Shown: positions 10,350-19,153 of the stretch, in pieces | Layout of the letters: each line of letters opens with the position of its first letter | Position numbering within the stretch: position 1 is the stretch's first letter | Source: Petrolisthes cinctipes | Taxonomy: Eukaryota; Arthropoda; Malacostraca; Decapoda; Porcellanidae | Reading direction: 5' to 3' | NCBI GenBank assembly: GCA_033782935.1 | Contig: JAWQEG010002462.1 | Coordinates: 148,501-212,500 of the forward strand | DNA length: 64,000 nucleotides | Made by a program: the position numbers and the translations under genes | The notes under the pieces: model-generated | Databases searched by the model: none | Told to the model about the DNA's origin: nothing | Seen by the model: the letters and a program-made list of their open reading frames with translations, nothing else

Positions 10350-11241
10350 CATTCATGAGACAAAGGAGACAGGAGTGGGTTAAGTTGGGGGTGCAGCTAG
10401 TTAATCCGCAGGTACCGGATTAGTAGCCAAATTTAGAAAGGGTCAAAAAGGTCATGGTTCAACTGAATTTGCCACATTCAGTCATATAGGTGTTCGTACA
10501 TTAATTACAATTTGTATTAATAATTATGCTACCTGGGTAACTTATGGTATTGTAAATGATCGTGAAGTGGAGGGGAATTATCGGGAATTATTAGCACGCC
10601 ATAGGTAAATTGCAATTGCATGTATAACTCAGGAATAAGTAGGTACAATGTAAATCGTAGCCAGTTAGGAAAAACGAACAAAGATAGGAGGAGGAGTCAG
10701 TAGAAATTTTGAAATTTCAGCCTCCAGTCAAGAGGAAGAATTGGGGTCAGTTGGAACAGGACACACTCGAAGGGAACACACTCGTATCGTCAGCTTCCCT
10801 TACCTAGATCAATCCTCCACGTGTGCAGTGGGGAGTGATCAACGTAAACGCCGAATTCGTTGTATATTACGCGATTCACAAGGCTTTACAGTTGTATACT
10901 GACTAGTTGCATTGACGCTGGTTCAGTAATTGAATTAGGTGAGGGGGGAGCTGGATCTTTGAAGAAAATTACGAGTGTGTTGTGAGACTCTAAGTGTGAG
11001 ACATTAGAAAAATATTCCAACTTGCGTAACAATTGATAGAATTACTACAGTGTTAACGTAAGCTAGACTATCGTCACGCGAGCGAGAGCGAGAGGTAGTG
11101 AGAGCGAGTAGCTAGTTAGCGTTGCGTGAGTGTGAGCGTGTGTGTGTGTGTGAAATTAAATTATTCATGTTGGCATACTGGAGTTGAATAAATATAGAAA
11201 ATTGCAATTGGTTGTTTAAATGCACCAGTAGATTTGTTATC

Positions 11242-11249
11242 TATATAAA
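11242..11249 (+). promoter_or_regulatory. TATA box of the array LTR
   Basis: TATATAAA in an AT-rich stretch of the LTR, about 200 bp from its 3' end. Repeated at the same offset in the other LTRs. The RNA start would be near 11270-11280 by usual spacing. Confidence 0.5.
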
Positions 11250-11453
11250 TACATATATATCGGGAAGAACCCCCTTAACATAAATTATTATTATGTGCGT
11301 GGTGCTTGAGGCCTAAAACGGGGAATTAATCCCCGACTTTTTGTTCTTCGCTGCAGCCAACCAACGAGATCATAAATTAACCGGGCAAGGTAAGTTGTAA
11401 TTGTCATATTATAAATTACATTATCTATCATTCTCACATCACCGTCACATATT

Positions 11454-11472
11454 TGGCGCCCAAACGTGGGGC
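11454..11472 (+). other. Primer-binding site, unit 1
   Basis: TGGCGCCCAAACGTGGGG begins four bases after the LTR, with TGG pairing to a tRNA CCA end. Identical sites are at 17900 and 24346; the terminal LTR4 has none, as expected. I do not assign the primer tRNA. Confidence 0.8.
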
Positions 11473-11579
11473 CTGATTCGTTGTAGTAACTCCAGTCACA
11501 CACGCGCACACTTTCACGAGTAGATAGTCATAACTGTCCAGAAATTAAGGCAACAGAAACGATAGAAAATAAATTAAAA

Positions 11580-12707
11580 ATGTCTACCGTACAAGAATTA
11601 TTGGGAGAGGCTCAACTATTGGGAATTGAAGATAAGGCCGAACTTCAAGTATACGTGAGGGGCCGCCAAGAAGAAGAAAGGCTTGAAAGGGCGGCCATAA
11701 GAGAAAATGAAAGGGAACAGAGAGAGCAAGAAAAATTGAAATGGGAACATGAAAAGGAAGTATTGGAACTGCAAGTACGTGCGAGTGAAAGTCAAAGTGC
11801 GAGTGGAAGTAATGTCGCAAGCTCAACCACCGTGACCCCAAGGTTACAACTGTCAAAATACGTAGAGGGAGACGATATCGAGCTGTTTATTGAGCGATTC
11901 GAAATGGTTGCAGACACTTATAGATTAGATGATGATATAAAGAAGCTCGAGTTTATTAATTTATTCGATGGAAAAGCACTTAGTATTCTCCACCGACTCG
12001 ACAGTACCGCCAGAGACTATGAGAACATGAAAAAGGCTTTATTACAGGCGTATGGGTTGACGGTCGATGACGCTAGGAATCAGTTCTGGCGTGCATCCTT
12101 ACAGGATAAGGAGACTGTTGCACAGTTTAGTGCACGTCTGACCAGTTACCTGGATCAGTGGTTAGATAAGGCCGAAACACCTAAGACTTTGGAGGGGGTA
12201 AAAGACTAGTTGCTGCGTACACAGCTGGAGAAGTCTTGCCCTCCAGAATTGTCGGCTCAGCTGAAAACCAACAAGGTGAAAACGTTGCAAACGATGGTGG
12301 ATATGTCCGACGCTCATTTTACCGCGTATGGTTACCATACGCGGATTCAGTATAATAAGAAAATTAATCAGTCGAATAAGCCTTCTCAGAACTCTGCTGT
12401 TTCATATAACCAGTCGAGTAAAAATCAGTCACAGCAGCAGAGTCAAATTGTTCGTCTGCAACCTAAACCTCATTTTAATCATACCCAGAAACAAGGTAAT
12501 AATAATCACTATTCGCAGCAGTCCAATCAGTACCGTTACCAAGGAAAAAGTAACTGGAAAAATAGTAATAACCACGGTGGAAATAAAGGTTATTATCAGC
12601 GATCGGCAGCTGCAACACAGGGTGAACCACAGTATTCACCTGTGGCGGTTCAACCTAGTGTAGAACCACGAGTGCCTCAGTCGGTTCACGAACCTCATCA
12701 ATTGTGA
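11580..12707 (+). pseudogene. Gag of array unit 1, with an amber codon
   Basis: Same 375-codon gag as units 2 and 3, but codon 210 is TAG (12207-12209) where the others have TTG. The frame reopens immediately (12210-12707), so only a truncated gag and no Gag-Pol would be made from this unit. A point mutation private to this unit is the simplest reading. Confidence 0.9.
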
Positions 12708-12710
12708 CTA
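12705..12710 (+). promoter_or_regulatory. Gag-pol junction: single in-frame UGA followed by CUA
   Basis: Gag ends CAA TTG TGA. The next codons, CTA AAC GCA, continue in the same frame without another stop through the pol ATG at 12762 and to 15992. UGA-CUA is a known leaky stop context. The arrangement is identical at 19151 and 25597. No frameshift is needed to make Gag-Pol. Confidence 0.7.
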
Positions 12711-15700
12711 AACGCAACAGGAGTCTCGAAAGGTAAGTCTGGTTTCCATATTTGTCCTGGAATGGTTAACGGGATATCTGTTGAAGTCTTTCGAGATAAT
12801 GGGTCATCGGGGTGTTGTGTCGCTGATGGTTTAGTTGCTTCTAATGATTTTACAGGGGAGCAGGTAACTATCACTATGATTGATGGTACCAGGAGGCTCT
12901 ATCCTCTTGCTAAAGTTGCAGTGGAGAGTCCATTCTATACAGGCCAGGTAATTGCAGCAGTCATGCAAAATCCTGTGTCAGATTTGGTAATAGGAAATAT
13001 ACCAGGGGTTAAGAATGCGTGTTCAGTGGAAATTTCCACACAGACTGGTGCAGCTGCTGTAACCAGGGGTATGGCGCATGCAAAGAAAACGGTTGTTCCA
13101 CTTCAAGTGACAACTGCCGCCGACCTCGTCAATTGCGAGGATGTAATTGCAGAGCAAGCAAGTGACCCTTCATTGGCACTTGTTCGCAAGCAGGCACTTG
13201 AGGGTGACAGTAGAGATCGACATGGTATTGTAACCAGTTACGTCAGGAGGAGAAACAGGTTTTACCGACGTACAGTAAACCCCGATGGGGAAGAGAGGGT
13301 TCAGTTTCTCGTACCAGAGAAATACCGACAGGCTGTGTTCAACCTGGGTCATCATTCTATATTAGGGGGTCATATGGGGATGAGGAAAACAATTGATAGG
13401 ATTCAGTCTCATTTCTATTGGCCAGGTATGGGGAGAGAGATAGGGAGATTGTTGAGGTCATGTGACGTTTGTCAGAAAACGTGTGACAGGGGTCGGGTGA
13501 AGCCCGCACCTCTCAAACCACTACCGCTAATCTCAGAATCATTTGAGAGAGTAGCGGTTGATATTGTTGGACCGATTATTCCGAGGGCTACGGACGGTGC
13601 CAAGTATATTCTTACCTGTGTGGATTTCGCGACCAGATGGCCTGAAGCAGTGCCTCTGCGTGATATTGAAGCCACTACAGTGGCTGAAGCCTTGTTGGAT
13701 GTATTCTGTCGTGTCGGCATACCAAAGCAGGTATTGTCCGATCGAGGCAGTCAATTTACCTCCGCGATGATGGAGGAATTGTGGAGATTACTCTCAGTTA
13801 AAGGGTTGAGGACAACACCTTATCATCCAATGTGTAATGGGTTGTGTGAGAGGTTTAATGGTACTCTCAAGAAAATGTTGAGGAGGATGGCAGTAGAACA
13901 ACCTAGGGAGTGGTCCAGGTATATCTCGCCACTACTGTTCGCGTATCGCGAAGCACCTCAGGCATCGTTGCAATTTAGTCCATTCGAGTTAGTGTATGGT
14001 AAACCTGCTCGAGGACCACTTCAGGTTCTACGTGAACTTTGGGACGATGAGGAATCGGATCCCGTGGTGAAAACCACTTATTCTTATGTAATTGATTTGG
14101 CAGAACGATTACAGCAAACCTGCGAGATTGCAAAGCAGGAGTTATCTAAAGCAAAGGAGATTCAGAAGTCCTACTATGATAGGAAAACTAAGCTCCGAAC
14201 GCTACAGGTAGGGGGGAAGTGTCTCGTTCTGTTACCAACAGCACATAATAAGTTGTTGGCTCAGTGGAAGGGTCCCTTTGAAGTAGTCAAGAAGGTGAAT
14301 GACCTTAACTACATAGTTAAAATCAAAGGTGAAGCCAAGCGGTTCCATATTAATATGCTTAAGGAATATTACACCACCCAACAGGGGTGTACTTCTATTG
14401 TTACCACATTTGGGGCAGGCTGTTGTAACATCACCTCAGAACAGAGTGAAGTGTTAAGTCTAGTCCGTGGTCATTTTTCCCCAGCAGTAGACATGGTTAG
14501 CGCTGCTGTGGTAATCCCCGAGGGTGACGAGGGATATACTCCCCAGACGGCTGAAGCTCGTCAAGGTGAGACAGTGGCTGAGGTCTCCGTTTCGGAGAAT
14601 TTAAGACCAGACCAGCTTGCAAGAGTCAATGCGGTACTGGCAAAATATTCACGTGTGTTCTCTGACAGGCCTGCTGTTGCTAACGTAGCCTGTCATGAGA
14701 TACAGCTTACGAGCGACACACCAGTGAGGGTGAAACCATATCCTATTCCTGTACGGCTGATTGATACAGTACGTAAGGAAATTAATGACATGGAAGCAGC
14801 TGGTATTATTGAAAGGTCGGACTCGTCTTATTCCAGCCCTATTGTTGTGGTTCGGAAGAAGGACGGTGGTGTACGCATTTGTGGGGATTACCGGCGTGTC
14901 AACGCTGTCACTAGGGTCGATGCAGAACCCATGTGTGATCAGCAAGAGATTTTTGCTAGGATTAGCAATTCTCAGGTGTTTTCTAAGATGGATTTGGCTA
15001 AGGGTTTCTTTCAGATACCACTGGAGAAACGAAGTCGTCTCCTCACGGCTATATCCACGCCAAATGGGCTGTATCATTTCAAGGTACTACCTTTTGGTCT
15101 CACTAATTCTCCCGCCGTGTTTAATCGTGTCATGCGTCAAGTATTACATGGCATTAAAGGGGTTGAAGCTTTTGTTGACGATGTTCTCGTGCACTCAACC
15201 ACGTTTGAGGAGCACATTGTGATATTGCAAGCTGTCTTGCAACGACTGCAGGAATATAACATGACAGTCAAACCATCTAAGTGTGAATTGTTTCAGAAGG
15301 AGGTACAATTTTTGGGTCACACTGTAGGTGGGGGACGTTGTGGGTGCCAGAATGACAAGATAAAGAAAATTAAGGATGCGTCACGACCCGTTACAAAGAA
15401 ACAGGTGCGTTCATTCTTGGGTCTTACAGGTTATTACCGTAAGTTTATCCCAAACTTTTCTGTCATTGCACATCCACTTAGTGAGCTCTTAAGGAAGAAT
15501 GCTCCTAATAAAATCTCATGGGGGTCAGAACAAGAAGAAGCATTCGTTTCACTTAAGAATCTTCTTTGCAAGGAACCAATCTTGCAGTTGCCTGACAACC
15601 AACGGCCATTTATACTTAGGACTGATGCTTCTCAGTATGGTCTTGGTGCAGTCCTATTCCAGGAGAAGGATGGGGAAATATTCCCTGTTGCATATCACAG

Positions 15701-15992
15701 TCGTAAACTGAAGTCTGCTGAAGAAAATTACAGTACAGTGGAAAAGGAACTTCTGGCAGTAGTAGAAGGTATTAAGAAATACTACTACTATCTGTATGGT
15801 GATAATTTTGTGTTAGAAACCGATCATATGCCTCTGGAGAGTTTGCGTACATCCAAGAACGCCAACGCACGACTTATGCGCTGGGCCCTCTATCTGCAAC
15901 AGTTCAACTTCACTGTGCGATACATAAAGGGAAGTGCTAATGTCGGGGCGGACCTTATGTCACGATTGCTTGAAGGAGAGTTAACCGAGTAA
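12708..15992 (+). CDS. Pol polyprotein of array unit 1: protease-integrase-RT-RNase H
   Basis: Open from the gag stop; the first ATG is at 12762 (1076 codons from there). Residues are counted from that ATG. Protease: active-site triplet D12-N-G instead of the usual DTG/DSG. Integrase: zinc ligands around H197-H204 and C234/C237, catalytic D267, D327 and E363 (a D-x35-E spacing), and a GPF motif at 504-506. RT: MDLAKGFF (Asp743) and FVDD at 804-807. RNase H: D955, E994, D1021, D1064. Integrase upstream of RT is the reverse of ordinary Ty3/gypsy and matches Gmr1-type elements. Expression probably depends on readthrough of the UGA at 12705. V314 here is I314 in units 2 and 3. The coding frame is intact. 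Confidence 0.93.
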   Translation, partial: LNATGVSKGKSGFHICPGMVNGISVEVFRDNGSSGCCVADGLVASNDFTGEQVTITMIDGTRRLYPLAKVAVESPFYTGQVIAAVMQNPVSDLVIGNIPGVKNACSVEISTQTGAAAVTRGMAHAKKTVVPLQVTTAADLVNCEDVIAEQASDPSLALVRKQALEGDSRDRHGIVTSYVRRRNRFYRRTVNPDGEERVQFLVPEKYRQAVFNLGHHSILGGHMGMRKTIDRIQSHFYWPGMGREIGRLLRSCDVCQKTCDRGRVKPAPLKPLPLISESFERVAVDIVGPIIPRATDGAKYILTCVDFATRWPEAVPLRDIEATTVAEALLDVFCRVGIPKQVLSDRGSQFTSAMMEELWRLLSVKGLRTTPYHPMCNGLCERFNGTLKKMLRRMAVEQPREWSRYISPLLFAYREAPQASLQFSPFELVYGKPARGPLQVLRELWDDEESDPVVKTTYSYVIDLAERLQQTCEIAKQELSKAKEIQKSYYDRKTKLRTLQVGGKCLVLLPTAHNKLLAQWKGPFEVVKKVNDLNYIVKIKGEAKRFHINMLKEYYTTQQGCTSIVTTFGAGCCNITSEQSEVLSLVRGHFSPAVDMVSAAVVIPEGDEGYTPQTAEARQGETVAEVSVSENLRPDQLARVNAVLAKYSRVFSDRPAVANVACHEIQLTSDTPVRVKPYPIPVRLIDTVRKEINDMEAAGIIERSDSSYSSPIVVVRKKDGGVRICGDYRRVNAVTRVDAEPMCDQQEIFARISNSQVFSKMDLAKGFFQIPLEKRSRLLTAISTPNGLYHFKVLPFGLTNSPAVFNRVMRQVLHGIKGVEAFVDDVLVHSTTFEEHIVILQAVLQRLQEYNMTVKPSKCELFQKEVQFLGHTVGGGRCGCQNDKIKKIKDASRPVTKKQVRSFLGLTGYYRKFIPNFSVIAHPLSELLRKNAPNKISWGSEQEEAFVSLKNLLCKEPILQLPDNQRPFILRTDASQYGLGAVLFQEKDGEIFPVAYHSRKLKSAEENYSTVEKELLAVVEGIKKYYYYLYGDNFVLETDHMPLESLRTSKNANARLMRWALYLQQFNFTVRYIKGSANVGADLMSRLLEGELTE

Positions 15993-16687
15993 ATATTCAT
16001 GCGAAGATCGACCGGCAGAAGTATCCTCCGGGTCGAATTGCTCGTAAATTGTTACCTCTCCGAGCGCAACGAGCACGAGTCTTATGCGACTCAGATCAAG
16101 GGGGTTCCTAGGGTGTTGGGAAAAATCCGATGTTATATGTATTGTATTTTGTGCAACTTATCCAAGACACGGATTCTAGCGGTTTACTCTGATCCAAGGC
16201 TCGGATAATTTACTAACAATATATTGCCTTCCAGAATTATTATTGCAGTATTTTGTGTAACCTTATCCAAGACACAGATTCTAGCGGTTTACTCTGATCC
16301 AAGGCTCGGATAATTCACTAATATATATATTGCCTTCCAGAGATATTGTTGCATTTCCTACATATTATGTAACAAATACACAATGCATTACATACACCAC
16401 ACTTATATATTGCTTAAATGTGTACAAATTGTACTGAGCAGAAATTACCAGGTACATTCATTCTTGTCTCGGAGTTTCTTCCTAAGATTGAAAAGCTAAA
16501 GTAACTGTTGGGAGTTTTCCACTCATTGGCAAAAATGAACACGTAACTGGTGATAGTAATTGACACATACAAGAATAAGTGAAGTGTGGATGAATTGTTA
16601 TTGTAAAGTTATACATGTAAGGGCGTCGTTACCACTTCACGAATCTATTAAACATTGCATAGAGCAATGTCTCTTTGTGTGGGCGAA
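15993..16687 (+). other. 3' noncoding region of unit 1, with a duplicated structured motif
   Basis: No credible gene. A motif running from TTATCCAAG to CTCGGATAA occurs at 16158-16208 and again at 16263-16313 (offset 105 bp); its ends are complementary, so it could fold. A weak purine tract (tgtgggcgaa) precedes the next LTR at 16688. The same region recurs at 22439-23133 and 28885-29579. Confidence 0.7.
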
Positions 16688-17895
16688 TGTCACGAGTCAG
16701 ACATAATACTCGTGACGTAATTTGAATTACAGAGAGTTGGAAAATTCCATACTGGTGTCAATATAGAATGTTCTAGAGAAGGTTCTGGAATATTCCATTC
16801 ATGAGACAAAGGAGACAGGAGTGGGTTAAGTTGGGGGTGCAGCTAGTTAATCCGCAGGTACCGGATTAGTAGCCAAATTTAGAAAGGGTCAAAAAGGTCA
16901 TGGTTCAACTGAATTTGCCACATTCAGTCATATAGGTGTTCGTACATTAATTACAATTTGTATTAATAATTATGCTACCTGGGTAACTTATGGTATTGTA
17001 AATGATCGTGAAGTGGAGGGGAATTATCGGGAATTATTAGCACGCCATAGGTAAATTGCAATTGCATGTATAACTCAGGAATAAGTGGGTACAATGTAAA
17101 TCGTAGCCAGTTAGGAAAAACGAACAAAGATAGGAGGAGGAGTCAGTAGAAATTTTGAAATTTCAGCCTCCAGTCAAGAGGAAGAATTGGGGTCAGTTGG
17201 AACAGGACACACTCGAAGGGAACACACTCGTATCGTCAGCTTCCCTTACCTAGATCAATCCTCCACGTGTGCAGTGGGGAGTGATCAACGTAAACGCCGA
17301 ATTCGTTGTATATTACGCGATTCACAAGGCTTTACAGTTGTATACTGACTAGTTGCATTGACGCTGGTTCAGTAATTGAATTAGGTGAGGGGGGAGCTGG
17401 ATCTTTGAAGAAAATTACGAGTGTGTTGTGAGACTCTAAGTGTGAGACATTAGAAAAATATTCCAACTTGCGTAACAATTGATAGAATTACTACAGTGTT
17501 AACGTAAGCTAGACTATCGTCACGCGAGCGAGAGCGAGAGGTAGTGAGAGCGAGTAGCTAGTTAGCGTTGCGTGAGTGTGAGCGTGTGTGTGTGTGTGAA
17601 ATTAAATTATTCATGTTGGCATACTGGAGTTGAATAAATATAGAAAATTGCAATTGGTTGTTTAAATGCACCAGTAGATTTGTTATCTATATAAATACAT
17701 ATATATCGGGAAGAACCCCCTTAACATAAATTATTATTATGTGCGTGGTGCTTGAGGCCTAAAACGGGGAATTAATCCCCGACTTTTTGTTCTTCGCTGC
17801 AGCCAACCAACGAGATCATAAATTAACCGGGCAAGGTAAGTTGTAATTGTCATATTATAAATTACATTATCTATCATTCTCACATCACCGTCACA
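16688..17895 (+). repeat. LTR2 of the array (shared by units 1 and 2)
   Basis: 1208 bp. Differs from LTR1 by eye only at G17087 (A at 10641). It carries the same palindrome, heat-shock-like cluster (16740-16795), TATA box (17688-17695) and splice-donor consensus (17836-17841). Confidence 0.95.
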
Positions 17896-18025
17896 TATTT
17901 GGCGCCCAAACGTGGGGCCTGATTCGTTGTAGTAACTCCAGTCACACACGCGCACACTTTCACGAGTAGATAGTCATAACTGTCCAGAAATTAAGGCAAC
18001 AGAAACGATAGAAAATAAATTAAAA

Positions 18026-19153
18026 ATGTCTACCGTACAAGAATTATTGGGAGAGGCTCAACTATTGGGAATTGAAGATAAGGCCGAACTTCAAGTATAC
18101 GTGAGGGGCCGCCAAGAAGAAGAAAGGCTTGAAAGGGCGGCCATAAGAGAAAATGAAAGGGAACAGAGAGAGCAAGAAAAATTGAAATGGGAACATGAAA
18201 AGGAAGTATTGGAACTGCAAGTACGTGCGAGTGAAAGTCAAAGTGCGAGTGGAAGTAATGTCGCAAGCTCAACCACCGTGACCCCAAGGTTACAACTGTC
18301 AAAATACGTAGAGGGAGACGATATCGAGCTGTTTATTGAGCGATTCGAAATGGTTGCAGACACTTATAGATTAGATGATGATATAAAGAAGCTCGAGTTT
18401 ATTAATTTATTCGATGGAAAAGCACTTAGTATTCTCCACCGACTCGACAGTACCGCCAGAGACTATGAGAACATGAAAAAGGCTTTATTACAGGCGTATG
18501 GGTTGACGGTCGATGACGCTAGGAATCAGTTCTGGCGTGCATCCTTACAGGATAAGGAGACTGTTGCACAGTTTAGTGCACGTCTGACCAGTTACCTGGA
18601 TCAGTGGTTAGATAAGGCCGAAACACCTAAGACTTTGGAGGGGGTAAAAGACTTGTTGCTGCGTACACAGCTGGAGAAGTCTTGCCCTCCAGAATTGTCG
18701 GCTCAGCTGAAAACCAACAAGGTGAAAACGTTGCAAACGATGGTGGATATGTCCGACGCTCATTTTACCGCGTATGGTTACCATACGCGGATTCAGTATA
18801 ATAAGAAAATTAATCAGTCGAATAAGCCTTCTCAGAACTCTGCTGTTTCATATAACCAGTCGAGTAAAAATCAGTCACAGCAGCAGAGTCAAATTGTTCG
18901 TCTGCAACCTAAACCTCATTTTAATCATACCCAGAAACAAGGTAATAATAATCACTATTCGCAGCAGTCCAATCAGTACCGTTACCAAGGAAAAAGTAAC
19001 TGGAAAAATAGTAATAACCACGGTGGAAATAAAGGTTATTATCAGCGATCGGCAGCTGCAACACAGGGTGAACCACAGTATTCACCTGTGGCGGTTCAAC
19101 CTAGTGTAGAACCACGAGTGCCTCAGTCGGTTCACGAACCTCATCAATTGTGA
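18026..19153 (+). CDS. Gag of array unit 2 (SCAN-like capsid)
   Basis: 375 codons, intact. Residues about 25-70 are strongly charged and helical (coiled coil likely: EERLERAAIRENEREQREQE). Residues about 90-225 resemble the capsid of Gmr1-type elements, from which the vertebrate SCAN domain is thought to derive (FIERFEMVADTYRL; FWRASLQDKETVAQFSARL). The C-terminal 120 residues are Asn/Gln-rich (NQSSKNQSQQQSQ) and basic, with no C-x2-C-x4-H-x4-C knuckle, so RNA binding would rest on basic residues. Ends in the UGA-CUA context at 19151. Confidence 0.88.
   Translation: MSTVQELLGEAQLLGIEDKAELQVYVRGRQEEERLERAAIRENEREQREQEKLKWEHEKEVLELQVRASESQSASGSNVASSTTVTPRLQLSKYVEGDDIELFIERFEMVADTYRLDDDIKKLEFINLFDGKALSILHRLDSTARDYENMKKALLQAYGLTVDDARNQFWRASLQDKETVAQFSARLTSYLDQWLDKAETPKTLEGVKDLLLRTQLEKSCPPELSAQLKTNKVKTLQTMVDMSDAHFTAYGYHTRIQYNKKINQSNKPSQNSAVSYNQSSKNQSQQQSQIVRLQPKPHFNHTQKQGNNNHYSQQSNQYRYQGKSNWKNSNNHGGNKGYYQRSAAATQGEPQYSPVAVQPSVEPRVPQSVHEPHQL

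Larger units (their letters stand above)
10242..11449 (+). repeat. LTR1 of the Gmr1-like array
   Basis: 1208 bp, TGTCACGAG...ACCGTCACA. It begins with a GTCACGAG/CTCGTGAC palindrome (10243-10270), then a heat-shock-like cluster (10294-10349). A TATA box (TATATAAA) lies at 11242-11249 and a consensus 5' splice site AAG|GTAAGT at 11390-11395. The minus-strand frame at 11291-11509 is an artefact repeated in each unit. Confidence 0.95.

Noticed and set aside
11291..11509. 72-codon minus frame repeated in each LTR
   Set aside because: Lies across the LTR end and PBS, antisense to the element, with no recognisable domain.
12207..12209. Amber codon in unit 1 gag as a programmed readthrough site
   Set aside because: Units 2 and 3 have TTG here; it is a private mutation, unlike the UGA shared by all three.
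15999..16208. 69-codon frame after pol as a possible env or accessory gene
   Set aside because: Short, no signal peptide or membrane segment, and overlaps the foldable repeat; no env-like frame exists in any unit.
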